Source: Streptomyces griseus subsp. griseus
GTDB taxonomy: Bacteria > Actinomycetota > Actinomycetes > Streptomycetales > Streptomycetaceae
NCBI RefSeq assembly: GCF_000720255.1
Contig: NZ_JOJE01000003.1
Location: 124,001 to 188,000 of the forward strand
Direction: 5' to 3'
DNA: 64,000 nucleotides
The translations under genes were made by a program, and so were the position numbers. Positions 42,173 to 50,594 of the stretch are shown piece after piece (position 1 is the first letter of the stretch; the number at the start of each line of letters is the position of its first letter). Under the pieces are notes generated by a model. That model saw nothing but the letters and a program-made list of their open reading frames with translations. It was not told the DNA's origin and did not search any database.

Positions 42173-42859
42173 ATGCCCACGCTGATCCTCGTCCGGCATG
42201 GACGTTCCACCGCCAACACCTCGGGCGTGCTCGCCGGCTGGACGCCCGGTATCGCCCTCGACGAGCGCGGGGCGGCGCAGGCCGCCGCTCTGCCCGGGCG
42301 GCTCGCCGAACTGCCGCTCGCCGAGGTCGTCGCCAGTCCCCTGCAGCGGTGCCAGGAGACGATCCAGCCCCTCCTGGACGCCCGGCCCGGACTGCGCGCG
42401 CACACCGACGACCGGATCGGGGAGTGCCAGTACGGCGACTGGTCCGGACGCAAGCTCGCCGAGCTCATGGACGAGCCGCTGATGGAGGTCGTCCAGGCGC
42501 ACCCGTCCGCCGCCGCCTTCCCCGGTGGCGAGTCCATGCGGGCCATGCAGACCCGGGCCGCCGAGGCGGTACGCGAGTGGAACGCGCGCGTGGAGCGCGA
42601 TCACGGCCCCGACGCCGTGTACCTGATGTGTTCGCACGGCGACATCGTCAAGTCGCTCGTGGCGGACGCACTTGGACTTCATCTCGACCTCTTCCAGCGG
42701 ATCTCCGTCGAACCGTGTTCCATCACGGCGATCCGTTACACCCGGCTGAGGCCCTTCGTGGTGCGCCTCGGGGACACCGGAGACTTCGCCTCCCTGGTGC
42801 CGCGCGAGGAGCCCCCTTCCGGCGACGCACCAGTAGGGGGCGGTGCGGGCGCACCGTGA
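42173..42859 (+). CDS. MSMEG_4193-type histidine phosphatase
   Basis: This 228-residue phosphoglycerate-mutase-fold phosphatase has the catalytic RHG in LILVRHGRST (His9 region), ERGAAQAAALPGRL, SPLQRCQET and the second catalytic His in CSHGDIVKS near residue 153. This type is conserved beside mshC in actinobacteria, but its substrate is unknown. ATG 42173 lies seven bases after TACGCT and has no ribosome site, which suggests a leaderless mRNA. It opens the conserved four-gene cluster. Confidence 0.88.
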   Translation: MPTLILVRHGRSTANTSGVLAGWTPGIALDERGAAQAAALPGRLAELPLAEVVASPLQRCQETIQPLLDARPGLRAHTDDRIGECQYGDWSGRKLAELMDEPLMEVVQAHPSAAAFPGGESMRAMQTRAAEAVREWNARVERDHGPDAVYLMCSHGDIVKSLVADALGLHLDLFQRISVEPCSITAIRYTRLRPFVVRLGDTGDFASLVPREEPPSGDAPVGGGAGAP

Positions 42860-42971
42860 TCGTCGGCCGCAGTAGGGTGAAGCGGTCGCGACAGCGACGC
42901 ACCCGAACGCGGCCCCGCGGCCAGTCGCTCCCGATGCCGATGCCGACCAACGATTCCCATGGAGACAGGAC

Positions 42972-43562
42972 GTGTCCCGTCAGGTGTTCCTCTACGACCC
43001 ACCGGACCGTTTCGTGGCCGGTACGGTCGGACTGCCCGGGCGCCGTACCTTCTTCCTCCAGGCCACCGCCGGCGCCCGGGTGACCAGCGTGGCGCTGGAG
43101 AAGACCCAGGTCGCCGCGCTCGCCGAGCGCATGGACGAGCTGCTGGACGAGGTCGTACGCCGCAGTGGCGGCAGCGCCGCCGTGCCCGCCGTGGCACCCA
43201 CCGAGGTCGCCGACACGGAACCGCTCGACACCCCTGTCGAGGAGGAGTTCCGGGTCGGCACCATGGCCCTCGCCTGGGACGGCGAGGAACAGCGCATGAT
43301 CGTCGAGGCCCAGGCCCTCGTCGAACTCGACGCCGACTCCGAGGAGGACCTCGCCGAGGCCGAGGAGCGGCTCCTGCAGGACGAGGAGAACGGGCCTCCG
43401 ATGCTGCGGGTCCGGCTCACCGGATCCCAGGCCCGGGCCTTCGCCAAGCGCGCCCTGGACGTCGTCAACGCCGGCCGGCCGCCCTGCCCGCTGTGCAGTC
43501 TGCCGCTCGACCCGGAGGGACACGTATGTCCGCGCCAGAACGGATACCGCCGCGGAGCGTGA
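42972..43562 (+). CDS. DUF3090 family protein (MSMEG_4194-like)
   Basis: This 196-residue conserved actinobacterial protein opens SRQVFLYDPPDRFVAGTVG and ends with a zinc-ribbon-like pair, CPLCSLPLDPEGHVCP. The central acidic region carries DADSEEDLAEAEER. The function is unknown, but it always travels with the histidine phosphatase and SCO1664-type genes near mshC, which suggests a shared process. It starts with GTG 42972. The next gene begins inside it, 37 bp before its stop. Confidence 0.85.
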   Translation: MSRQVFLYDPPDRFVAGTVGLPGRRTFFLQATAGARVTSVALEKTQVAALAERMDELLDEVVRRSGGSAAVPAVAPTEVADTEPLDTPVEEEFRVGTMALAWDGEEQRMIVEAQALVELDADSEEDLAEAEERLLQDEENGPPMLRVRLTGSQARAFAKRALDVVNAGRPPCPLCSLPLDPEGHVCPRQNGYRRGA

Positions 43563-44356
43563 CGGCGGACGGCCGGCCCGCCGAGCTGCTCGCGCGGGGC
43601 GAGCTGACCGTGCGCGGCCGCATTCGTGACGCCTCCAACGCCGCGCTGTACTGCACGGTGAGCCATGAGGGCCGGGAGGCGACCTGCGTCTACAAGCCGG
43701 TCGCCGGGGAGCGGCCGCTGTGGGACTTCCCCGACGGGACGCTCGCCCAGCGGGAGGTCGCCGCGTACGAGGTCTCCGAGGCTACCGGCTGGGGACTCGT
43801 GCCGCCGACCGTGCTGCGCGACGGCCCGTACGGCGAGGGCATGTGCCAGCTGTGGATCGAGGCGACGACCGAGGCCGAGCTGCTCGCCCTGGTGGACACG
43901 GAGCAGCCCGAGCCCGGCTGGAAGGCGATCGGCTTCGCGGAGGTCGGCGAGGGCGGAACCGCCCTGCTCGTGCACGCCGACGACGACCGGCTGCGCCGCC
44001 TCGCCGTCCTCGACGCGGTGATCAACAACGCCGATCGCAAGGGCGGCCATCTGCTCCCCACCCCGCAGGGCCACCTCTACGGCATCGATCACGGTGTCAC
44101 CTTCAACGCCGAGAACAAGCTGCGGACGCTGCTGTGGGGCTGGGCGGGGGAGCCTCTGACGGGGGAGGCGGTGGAGACCCTCAAGGGGCTGAAGACGGCC
44201 CTGGAGGACGGCGCGGCACTGGCGACCCGCCTGGCCGGCCTCATCACCCCGGCGGAACTCGACGCCACCCGCGCGCGGGTCGACGCCCTGCTGGAGTCCG
44301 GCCGGCATCCGGAGCCGAGCGGTGAGTGGCCGGCGATCCCGTGGCCGCCGGTGTGA
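43526..44356 (+). CDS. SCO1664 family protein, PI3K/HipA-like fold
   Basis: This 276-residue protein has the kinase-like segment VLDAVINNADRKGGHLL (about residues 167-183), carrying the DxxxxN-type loop, followed by GIDHGVTFN with a candidate metal-binding Asp. These resemble phosphatidylinositol-kinase and HipA folds, but the activity is unproven. ATG 43526 with GGAGGG upstream overlaps the DUF3090 gene by 37 bp, so coupling is likely. It is third in the mshC-linked cluster, so a role in mycothiol or inositol metabolism is possible but inferred. Confidence 0.85.
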   Translation: MSAPERIPPRSVTADGRPAELLARGELTVRGRIRDASNAALYCTVSHEGREATCVYKPVAGERPLWDFPDGTLAQREVAAYEVSEATGWGLVPPTVLRDGPYGEGMCQLWIEATTEAELLALVDTEQPEPGWKAIGFAEVGEGGTALLVHADDDRLRRLAVLDAVINNADRKGGHLLPTPQGHLYGIDHGVTFNAENKLRTLLWGWAGEPLTGEAVETLKGLKTALEDGAALATRLAGLITPAELDATRARVDALLESGRHPEPSGEWPAIPWPPV

Positions 44357-44453
44357 CAGGCTCACGGGGGGACGCACATTCCGGACGTTCGCGCAAGAGC
44401 GCCTAATTGGCCATACGGCCTGCTCCGGTTCGTATGCGGAAGTTCTCTCCGGT

Positions 44454-44459
44454 TAGGCT
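44454..44459 (+). promoter_or_regulatory. -10 element of a likely leaderless mshC promoter
   Basis: TAGGCT lies seven bases before ATG 44466 with no ribosome site in between. This spacing places transcription start at or next to the ATG. Confidence 0.5.
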
Positions 44460-44465
44460 CAAGGC

Positions 44466-45695
44466 ATGCATGCCTGGCCCGCTTCCGAGGTCCCCGCCCT
44501 GCCTGGTCAGGGCCGCGACCTGAGGATCCACGACACCGCGACCGGCGGTTCGGTGACTCTCGACCCCGGTCCCGTCGCCCGACTCTACGTCTGCGGCATC
44601 ACCCCGTACGACGCCACCCACATCGGACACGCGGCGACGTACAACGCGTTCGACCTGGTGCAGCGCGTGTGGCTCGACACCAAGCGGCAGGTCCACTACG
44701 TCCAGAACGTCACCGACGTCGACGATCCGCTGCTGGAGCGGGCGCAGCGCGACGGCGTCGACTGGGTCGCCCTCGCCGAGAAGGAGACGGCTCTCTTCCG
44801 CGAGGACATGATCGCCCTGCGGATGCTCCCGCCGCAGCACTACATCGGCGCCGTCGAGGCGATACCGGGCATCGTCCCGCTCGTCGAGCGCCTGCGGGAC
44901 GCCGGTGCCGCCTACGACCTCGAGGGCGATGTCTACTTCTCCGTGGAGTCCGACCCGCACTTCGGCAAGGTCTCGAACCTGGACGCCGCCGCCATGCGGC
45001 TGCTGTCCGCCGAACGCGGCGGCGACCCCGACCGCCCCGGCAAGAAGAACCCGCTCGACCCCATGCTCTGGATGGCCGCCCGTGAGGGCGAGCCCAGCTG
45101 GGACGGCGGCTCGCTCGGCCGCGGCCGCCCCGGCTGGCACATCGAGTGCGTCGCCATCGCCCTCGACCACCTCGGCATGGGCTTCGACATCCAGGGCGGC
45201 GGCTCCGACCTCGCCTTCCCGCACCACGAGATGGGCGCCTCCCACGCGCAGGCCCTGACCGGCGAGTTCCCCATGGCCAAGGCGTACGTCCACGCCGGCA
45301 TGGTCGCCCTCGACGGCGAGAAGATGTCCAAGTCCAAGGGCAACCTCGTCTTCGTGTCCCAGCTGCGGCGCGAGGGCGTCGACCCCGCCGCTGTCCGGCT
45401 CGCCCTCCTCGCCCACCACTACCGCTCCGACTGGGAGTGGACCGACCAGGTGCTCCAGGACGCGGTGGCCCGGCTCGGACGGTGGCGGGCGGCCGTCTCC
45501 CGGCCCGACGGGCCGCCCGCCGAGGCCCTCGTCGAGGAGATCCGCGGCGCCCTCGCCGACGATCTCGACGCTCCCGGCGCCCTGGCCGCCGTGGACCGCT
45601 GGGTCGCCCTCCAGGACGATCAGGGCGGCGACGACACCGGCGCCCCCGGCGTCGTCTCGCGGGCGGTGGACGCCCTGCTGGGCGTGGCCCTGTAG
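44466..45695 (+). CDS. mshC: L-cysteine:GlcN-Ins ligase, mycothiol biosynthesis
   Basis: This 409-residue class I aminoacyl-tRNA-synthetase-like enzyme joins cysteine to glucosaminyl-inositol, the step before acetylation in mycothiol synthesis. Cys43 in [18 protein letters not shown] is the zinc ligand beside the HIGH motif, and the KMSKSKGN signature lies near residue 288. The segments HIECVAIAL and FPHHEMG supply the other zinc ligands. It is shorter than CysS because the tRNA-binding C-terminus is missing, which separates it from cysteinyl-tRNA synthetase. It ends the conserved phosphatase-DUF3090-SCO1664-mshC cluster. Confidence 0.95.
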   Translation: MHAWPASEVPALPGQGRDLRIHDTATGGSVTLDPGPVARLYVCGITPYDATHIGHAATYNAFDLVQRVWLDTKRQVHYVQNVTDVDDPLLERAQRDGVDWVALAEKETALFREDMIALRMLPPQHYIGAVEAIPGIVPLVERLRDAGAAYDLEGDVYFSVESDPHFGKVSNLDAAAMRLLSAERGGDPDRPGKKNPLDPMLWMAAREGEPSWDGGSLGRGRPGWHIECVAIALDHLGMGFDIQGGGSDLAFPHHEMGASHAQALTGEFPMAKAYVHAGMVALDGEKMSKSKGNLVFVSQLRREGVDPAAVRLALLAHHYRSDWEWTDQVLQDAVARLGRWRAAVSRPDGPPAEALVEEIRGALADDLDAPGALAAVDRWVALQDDQGGDDTGAPGVVSRAVDALLGVAL

Positions 45696-45714
45696 GCACG
45701 GCCGGCTCGCACGC

Positions 45715-45747
45715 GAGGGGCGGTTCCCTTTACGGGGACCGCCCCTC
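45715..45747 (+). terminator. terminator downstream of mshC
   Basis: A 14-bp stem, GAGGGGCGGTTCCC against GGGGACCGCCCCTC with one G-U pair, begins 20 bp after the stop. Confidence 0.85.
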
Positions 45748-45864
45748 GGTCACGCGGGCGATCCGCCCGGAAGTGATCCTGTGGAGAGGGCGGCCCCGTG
45801 ATGGGGTGGGGCGTCAGTCGACGCCTCGGTCGGCCCGTGCCGACCCCTCGCGGAAGGACGCACA

Positions 45865-46839
45865 GTGACACCCGCGCACCGTTCCTTCGCACCATCCTCC
45901 GCCCACCCCCTCGCACGCCGAAGACTCCTGACGGCGACCGCCGCCCTCTCGGGAGCGGCCCTCCTCGGCGGTACCGCACACGCGGCCGAGAAGCCGACGT
46001 GGCCGGCGGCCTTCCCGCTGCCCGCCGGCTGGCAGCCCGAGGGCATCACCATCGGCTCCCGGCCGTACGCCTACTTCGGCTCGCTCGCCCACGGCGACAT
46101 CTACCGGGCGGACCTCGCCACCGGCCGCGGCACCGTCCTCAGCACGGGCCTCGGCGCCGGGCACCCCACCGTCGGGCTCAAGGTGGACCCGTACGGCAGG
46201 CTCTTCCTCAGCGGAGGGGACAGCGGCGAACTGCGCACGGCCGACGGCCGCACCGGAGGGATCGAGAAGGTCTACGCCGTCGGCGGCACCTTCGTGAACG
46301 ACGTCGTCCTCACGCCGGGAGCGGCCTGGTTCACCGACACCTACAAGGCAGTGCTCTACAAGCTGGTCCTCGGCCGGCGCGGGGCGCCCCGCGACGTGGA
46401 GACCGTGCCGCTCGGCGGCGACTGGGTCCAGGGCGACGGTTTCACCGCCAACGGCATCGAGCGCACGCCCGACGGCAGCGCGCTGCTCGTGGTCAACACC
46501 GTCGCCGACGGCGGCGGCCTGATGCGCGTGGACCCGCGCACCGGCGCCGCCCGCGCCGTCGACCTCGGCACGGCCAGGCTTCCGAACGGCGACGGACTGC
46601 TGCTGCTCGGCCGCACCCTCTACGCGGTCCAGCAGGCGCAGAACGCGATCGACGTGTTCCGGCTGAACGCCTCCGGCACCCGGGGCACCGCGATCACCCG
46701 CATCACCGACCCGCGCTTCCGCATCCCCACGACGGCCGCGGCCTGGGGCCGCCGCGTGTACCTGCCCAACGCGCGCTTCGACGTCGAACAGCCGCAACCG
46801 GACACCGAGTACGACGCGGTGGCGGTGCGACAGGTCTGA
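45865..46839 (+). CDS. secreted beta-propeller protein (SMP-30/gluconolactonase-like)
   Basis: This 324-residue exported protein has a twin-arginine-like signal, LARRRLLTATAALSGAALLG, at about residues 16-35, with cleavage after AHA. The mature part has repeating strand motifs, such as GLKVDPYGRLFLSGG, TFVNDVVLTPGAAWFTDTY and NGIERTPDGSALLVVN, of a six-bladed propeller. Acidic and Asn residues in these loops could bind calcium. The enzymatic function is unknown. GTG 45865 follows AAGGACG. Confidence 0.82.
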   Translation: MTPAHRSFAPSSAHPLARRRLLTATAALSGAALLGGTAHAAEKPTWPAAFPLPAGWQPEGITIGSRPYAYFGSLAHGDIYRADLATGRGTVLSTGLGAGHPTVGLKVDPYGRLFLSGGDSGELRTADGRTGGIEKVYAVGGTFVNDVVLTPGAAWFTDTYKAVLYKLVLGRRGAPRDVETVPLGGDWVQGDGFTANGIERTPDGSALLVVNTVADGGGLMRVDPRTGAARAVDLGTARLPNGDGLLLLGRTLYAVQQAQNAIDVFRLNASGTRGTAITRITDPRFRIPTTAAAWGRRVYLPNARFDVEQPQPDTEYDAVAVRQV

Positions 46840-46866
46840 CCCGGCGCACGGCCGGGCGGACGCGAG

Positions 46867-46894
46867 GGGGCGGTGCGCCGATACGCACCGCCCC
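46867..46894. terminator. terminator between convergent propeller and PAC2 genes
   Basis: An 11-bp perfect stem, GGGGCGGTGCG and its complement, encloses CCGATA. Confidence 0.75.
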
Positions 46895-46913
46895 AATGCT
46901 CACCGGCCCCGGT

Positions 46914-47894
46914 TCACTCCTCCGACGATTCCTCGTCACCCGTGTCCGCACTCGGCTTCGGAGGCTTCGGCGGCCAGGCGCGCTCCCCGGGACTGTCCCG
47001 CTTGTACGGCGGGCTCTCGCCGCCGTCCGCCGTGGCGTGCCCGCCGGGGCTGCCGCCGTCCCGGCGCCGCAGGTACCGCTCGAACTCGCGGGCGATCGCC
47101 TCACCCGACGCCTCCGGCAGCTCCGCGGTGTCGCGGGCCTCCTCCAGCGTCTGGACGTACTCGGCGACCTCGCTGTCCTCGGCGGCCAGCTGGTCCACGC
47201 CCACCTGCCAGGCCCGCGCGTCCTCGGGCAGCTCGCCCAGCGGGATGCGCACCTCGATCAGGTCCTCCAGGCGGTTGAGGAGGGCCAGCGTCGCCTTCGG
47301 GTTCGGCGGCTGCGAGACGTAGTGGGGGACGGCGGCCCACAGCGACACCGCGGGCACGCCCGCGTGCGTGCACGCCTCCTGAAGGACGCCGACGATGCCC
47401 GTGGGGCCCTCGTACTTGGTCTCCTCCAGGTCCATCCGCTGCGCCAGGTCCGAATCGGACGTGGTCCCGCTGATCGGGACCGGACGGGTGTGCGGGGTGT
47501 CGCCGAGCAGCGCGCCCAGGATCACCACCAGCTCCACCCCGAGCTCGTGCGCGAAGCCGAGGAGCTCGTTGCAGAACGAGCGCCAGCGCATGGACGGTTC
47601 GATACCGCGCACCAGCACCAGGTCGCGCGGTTTCTCGCCGCCGACTCTCACCACCGACAACCGGGTCGTCGGCCAGGTGATCTTGCGCACGCCGGCGTCC
47701 ATGAACACGGTGGGGCGGTTCACCTGGAAGTCGTAGTAGTCCTCGGCGTCCAGCGCCGCGAACACCTCACCCTTCCACTCCCTCTCCAGATGCGCGACCG
47801 CGGTGGAGGCGGCGTCGCCGGCATCGTTCCAGCCCTCGAACGCGGCCACCATGACCGGGTCGATCAGCTCGGGAACCCCCTCGAGCTCGATCAC
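46914..47894 (-). CDS. PAC2 family protein
   Basis: This 326-residue cytosolic protein belongs to the proteasome-assembly-chaperone-2-like family common in actinobacteria. It opens VIELEGVPELIDPVMVAAFEGWNDAGDA and contains VLVRGIEPSMRW and VVILGALLGDTPHTRPVP. The C-terminus is an unstructured Pro/Glu-rich tail. A role with the actinobacterial proteasome is suspected but not established. GTG 47894 has AAGGAGG eight bases upstream, which decides against the ORF start at 47930. Confidence 0.87.
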   Translation of the reverse strand: MIELEGVPELIDPVMVAAFEGWNDAGDAASTAVAHLEREWKGEVFAALDAEDYYDFQVNRPTVFMDAGVRKITWPTTRLSVVRVGGEKPRDLVLVRGIEPSMRWRSFCNELLGFAHELGVELVVILGALLGDTPHTRPVPISGTTSDSDLAQRMDLEETKYEGPTGIVGVLQEACTHAGVPAVSLWAAVPHYVSQPPNPKATLALLNRLEDLIEVRIPLGELPEDARAWQVGVDQLAAEDSEVAEYVQTLEEARDTAELPEASGEAIAREFERYLRRRDGGSPGGHATADGGESPPYKRDSPGERAWPPKPPKPSADTGDEESSEE

Positions 47895-48032
47895 CCAGTG
47901 CCTCCTTCCGACGTGCCCTCGCTTGACCACCCAACCTTACGGCGTGCGGCGGGGGCGCCCGCAGCCCCCTTGTGCGGGACGGTGCTCGGATCACTGCCCC
48001 GATCGGGAGCCCCGAACACACCGGGGAAGCGC

Positions 48033-48704
48033 TCACAGCGTCGAGCGCAGCCACTGCTCCACACTCGCGATGTGCACGGTCGCCCAGGAGCGCGCCGCCT
48101 CCGCGTCCCGGTCGCGCAGGGCCGCCAGGATCGCCCGGTGTTCGCGCAGGGTCCCGGTGACCGCGTCCTCCTGGGTCAGACCGCGCCAGATCCGGGCCCG
48201 GGTGGTCGGCCCGGACAGCCCGTCGAGGAGCGAGCACAGCACCGAGTTGCCGGCGCTCTGCACGATGCCCCGGTGGAACTCCAGGTCGCCGGCGACGAGT
48301 TCCTCCACCGACGGGTTGGAGCCCAGCTTGTCCAGCTGGGCGTTGAGCGCGTCCAGCTGCTGCTCGCTGATGCGGGAGGCGGCCATCGCCGTCGCCGCCG
48401 GCTCCAGTATGCGGCGCACGGCCAGGAACTCCAGGACCGTGTCGTCGCGGTGGAAGTCCACGACGAAGCTCAGCGCCTCCAGCAGCAACTGCGGGTCGAG
48501 GCTCGTGACGTAGGTGCCGTCGCCCTGCCGCACGTCCAGGATCCGGATCAGCGACAACGCCCGCACGGCCTCCCGCAGGGAGTTGCGCGACAACCCGAGG
48601 TCCGCAGCGAGCTCGCTCTCCTTCGGCAGCCGGTCGCCGGGGCGCAGCGCGCCGGAGACGATCATGCCCTTGATCTTCTCGATCGCCTCATCGGTGACAG
48701 CCAT
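48033..48704 (-). CDS. GntR family regulator, FadR/FCD subfamily
   Basis: This 223-residue regulator has a winged helix with KESELAADLGLSRNSLREAV at residues about 30-49 and a C-terminal FCD helical domain. FCD metal-site residues can be seen in DLEFHRGIVQSAGN and HRAILAALRDRD. GGGAGG precedes ATG 48704. A perfect inverted repeat just upstream suggests autoregulation. Its effector and targets are unknown, although it lies next to the glycerol operon. Confidence 0.87.
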   Translation of the reverse strand: MAVTDEAIEKIKGMIVSGALRPGDRLPKESELAADLGLSRNSLREAVRALSLIRILDVRQGDGTYVTSLDPQLLLEALSFVVDFHRDDTVLEFLAVRRILEPAATAMAASRISEQQLDALNAQLDKLGSNPSVEELVAGDLEFHRGIVQSAGNSVLCSLLDGLSGPTTRARIWRGLTQEDAVTGTLREHRAILAALRDRDAEAARSWATVHIASVEQWLRSTL

Positions 48705-48731
48705 GACCGACCTCCCTGTCGTCGCTCGTCC

Positions 48732-48746
48732 AGACATCCGATGTCT
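48732..48746. promoter_or_regulatory. FadR/GntR-type operator upstream of the regulator gene
   Basis: AGACATC-C-GATGTCT is a perfect 7+1+7 inverted repeat, 27 bp before the regulator ATG. This fits autoregulation. Confidence 0.65.
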
Positions 48747-48849
48747 AGGCGCCCATTATGGGGGCTGCAGACGGAACTGCCGCCACCCCTGCGATCACCG
48801 CTCGCTCGGCGGCGGCGGTGAGCCCCCGGTTGCCGCCGAAGAAAGCAGG

Positions 48850-48889
48850 CGAGAGGGGCGGCTCCCTAGGCGGGGAGCCGCCCCTCTCG
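48850..48889 (-). terminator. terminator of the glpFKD operon
   Basis: A 17-bp perfect stem, CGAGAGGGGCGGCTCCC and its complement, with a 6-base loop begins 70 bp after the glpD stop on the minus strand. Confidence 0.88.
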
Positions 48890-48959
48890 TGGCGCCGGCC
48901 CTGGTGCGGAGGGCCGTTCCCGGTGCCGGCCCCGGTCGGGGAGGAGGCCGGCGGAGGGT

Positions 48960-50576
48960 CTACTTCTTGTCGAGCAGGTCCTGGACCTTCGCCCTGACCT
49001 CGTCCGTGGCCAGGCCGCGGATGGTGAGCGTCGTACGACGGCGCAGCACGTCGTCCGGGGTCTCGGCCCACTCGTGGTCCCGGGCGTAGACGACCTGGGC
49101 CCAGATCTCGGGCGCGTCGGGGTGCACCCGCTCGCCCAGCTCCGGGTTGTCGTTGGCGAGGCGGGCGATGTCGAAGGCCAGCGAACCGTAGTGCGTGGCC
49201 AGGTGCTTGGCGGTGTCCGCCGCCATGCGCGGCCCGGGCGCCGGGCCGTCGACCAGCAGCCGGTGGGCGACCGCGCGCGGGTTGGCGACCCCCGGCAGCG
49301 GCAGCTTCTTCGGCAGCGAGGAGATCGGCTCGAAGTCGTCGCCCAGCGGGTGGCCCGGCAGCGCCTCCAGCTTCTTCATCACCGTACGGCCGATGTGCCG
49401 GAAGGTCGTCCACTTGCCGCCCGCGACGGACAGCATGCCACCGCGGCCCTCCGTGACCACCGTCTCGCGCTTGGCCTTCGCCGTGTCCCCGGGCCCGCCC
49501 GGGAGCACCCGCAGCCCCGCGAAGGAGTAGGTGATCAGGTCACGGCTCAGCTGCTGGTCGCGAATGGAGAACGCGGCCTCGTCGAGTATCTGGGCGGTGT
49601 CCTTCTCGGTGACCGAGACATCCGCCGGGTCTCCCTCGAACTCCTCGTCGGTCGTGCCGAGCAGCAGCATGTCCTCCCAGGGGAGGGCGAAGGTGATGCG
49701 GTACTTGTCGATCGGGGTCGCCAGCGCGGCCTTCCAGGGGGAGGTGCGCTTCAGGACCAGATGCGCGCCCTTCGACAGCCGGATCGACGGAGCGGCATCC
49801 GGGTCCTCCATCCGGCGCAGGTGGTCGACCCACGGGCCGGTCGCGTTCAGGACGAGACGGGCGTTCACGCCGAACTCGTCGCCGGACGTGCGGTCCCTGA
49901 GGTCGGCGCCCGTGACCCGGCCCTTGGTGAAGCGCAGGCCGGTCACCTCGGCGTGGTTGAGGACGACGGCGCCCGCCCCGACGGCCGCGCGGACCGTCAT
50001 CAGCGCCATCCGGGCGTCGTTCATCTGGTCGTCGCCGTAGACGGCCACGGCCTTGAGGTTGTCGGTGCGCAGTTCCGGCACGTCCTGCGCGGCCTTGGCC
50101 GGCGAGAGCAGGTGCCCGACACCGTCACCGAACGCCGAGAGCGCGGAGTAGGCGAAGACGCCCGCCCCGAGCTTCGCCGCGCCGTGCGGCCCGCCCTTGT
50201 ACACGGGGAGGTAGAACGTGAGCGGGTTCGCCAGGTGGGGTGCCACCTGGCGGGAGACCGCACGGCGCTCGAAGTGGTTCTCCGCCACCAGCTTCACCGC
50301 ACCGGTCTGCAGGTAGCGCAGACCGCCGTGCAGCAGCTTGGAGGAGGCGGAGGAGGTGGCGCCGGCGAAGTCGCCGGAGTCGACCAGTGCCACCCTGAGG
50401 CCGGACTGCGCGGCGTGCCAGGCGGTGGAGATGCCCAGGATGCCGCCGCCGATGACGAGGAGGTCGTACGACGCCTTGGAGAGCTGCTCCCGGGTCTCGG
50501 CGCGGCTCGGGTTGGAGCCGGAGGCCGGGTGGCTCCCCAGGGCAGGTACGGACTGCAGGGTGGACTGAGTAGACAT
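48960..50576 (-). CDS. glpD: FAD-dependent glycerol-3-phosphate dehydrogenase
   Basis: This 538-residue membrane-associated flavoprotein oxidises glycerol-3-phosphate to dihydroxyacetone phosphate and feeds quinone. The FAD motif DLLVIGGGILGISTAWHAA is at residues about 38-56. SSKLLHGGLRYLQ and NATGPWVDHLR are GlpD family signatures, and GGKWTTFRHIG is in the C-terminal half. It is third in glpF-glpK-glpD, 18 bp after glpK. GAGGAG precedes ATG 50576. It is equivalent to gylB of S. coelicolor. Confidence 0.95.
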   Translation of the reverse strand: MSTQSTLQSVPALGSHPASGSNPSRAETREQLSKASYDLLVIGGGILGISTAWHAAQSGLRVALVDSGDFAGATSSASSKLLHGGLRYLQTGAVKLVAENHFERRAVSRQVAPHLANPLTFYLPVYKGGPHGAAKLGAGVFAYSALSAFGDGVGHLLSPAKAAQDVPELRTDNLKAVAVYGDDQMNDARMALMTVRAAVGAGAVVLNHAEVTGLRFTKGRVTGADLRDRTSGDEFGVNARLVLNATGPWVDHLRRMEDPDAAPSIRLSKGAHLVLKRTSPWKAALATPIDKYRITFALPWEDMLLLGTTDEEFEGDPADVSVTEKDTAQILDEAAFSIRDQQLSRDLITYSFAGLRVLPGGPGDTAKAKRETVVTEGRGGMLSVAGGKWTTFRHIGRTVMKKLEALPGHPLGDDFEPISSLPKKLPLPGVANPRAVAHRLLVDGPAPGPRMAADTAKHLATHYGSLAFDIARLANDNPELGERVHPDAPEIWAQVVYARDHEWAETPDDVLRRRTTLTIRGLATDEVRAKVQDLLDKK

Positions 50577-50594
50577 GCGGTTTCTTGCTCCTCG

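Noticed and set aside
44466..45695. Cysteinyl-tRNA synthetase
   Set aside because: The tRNA-binding C-terminal domain is absent and the gene sits in the conserved mshC cluster, so it is the mycothiol ligase.
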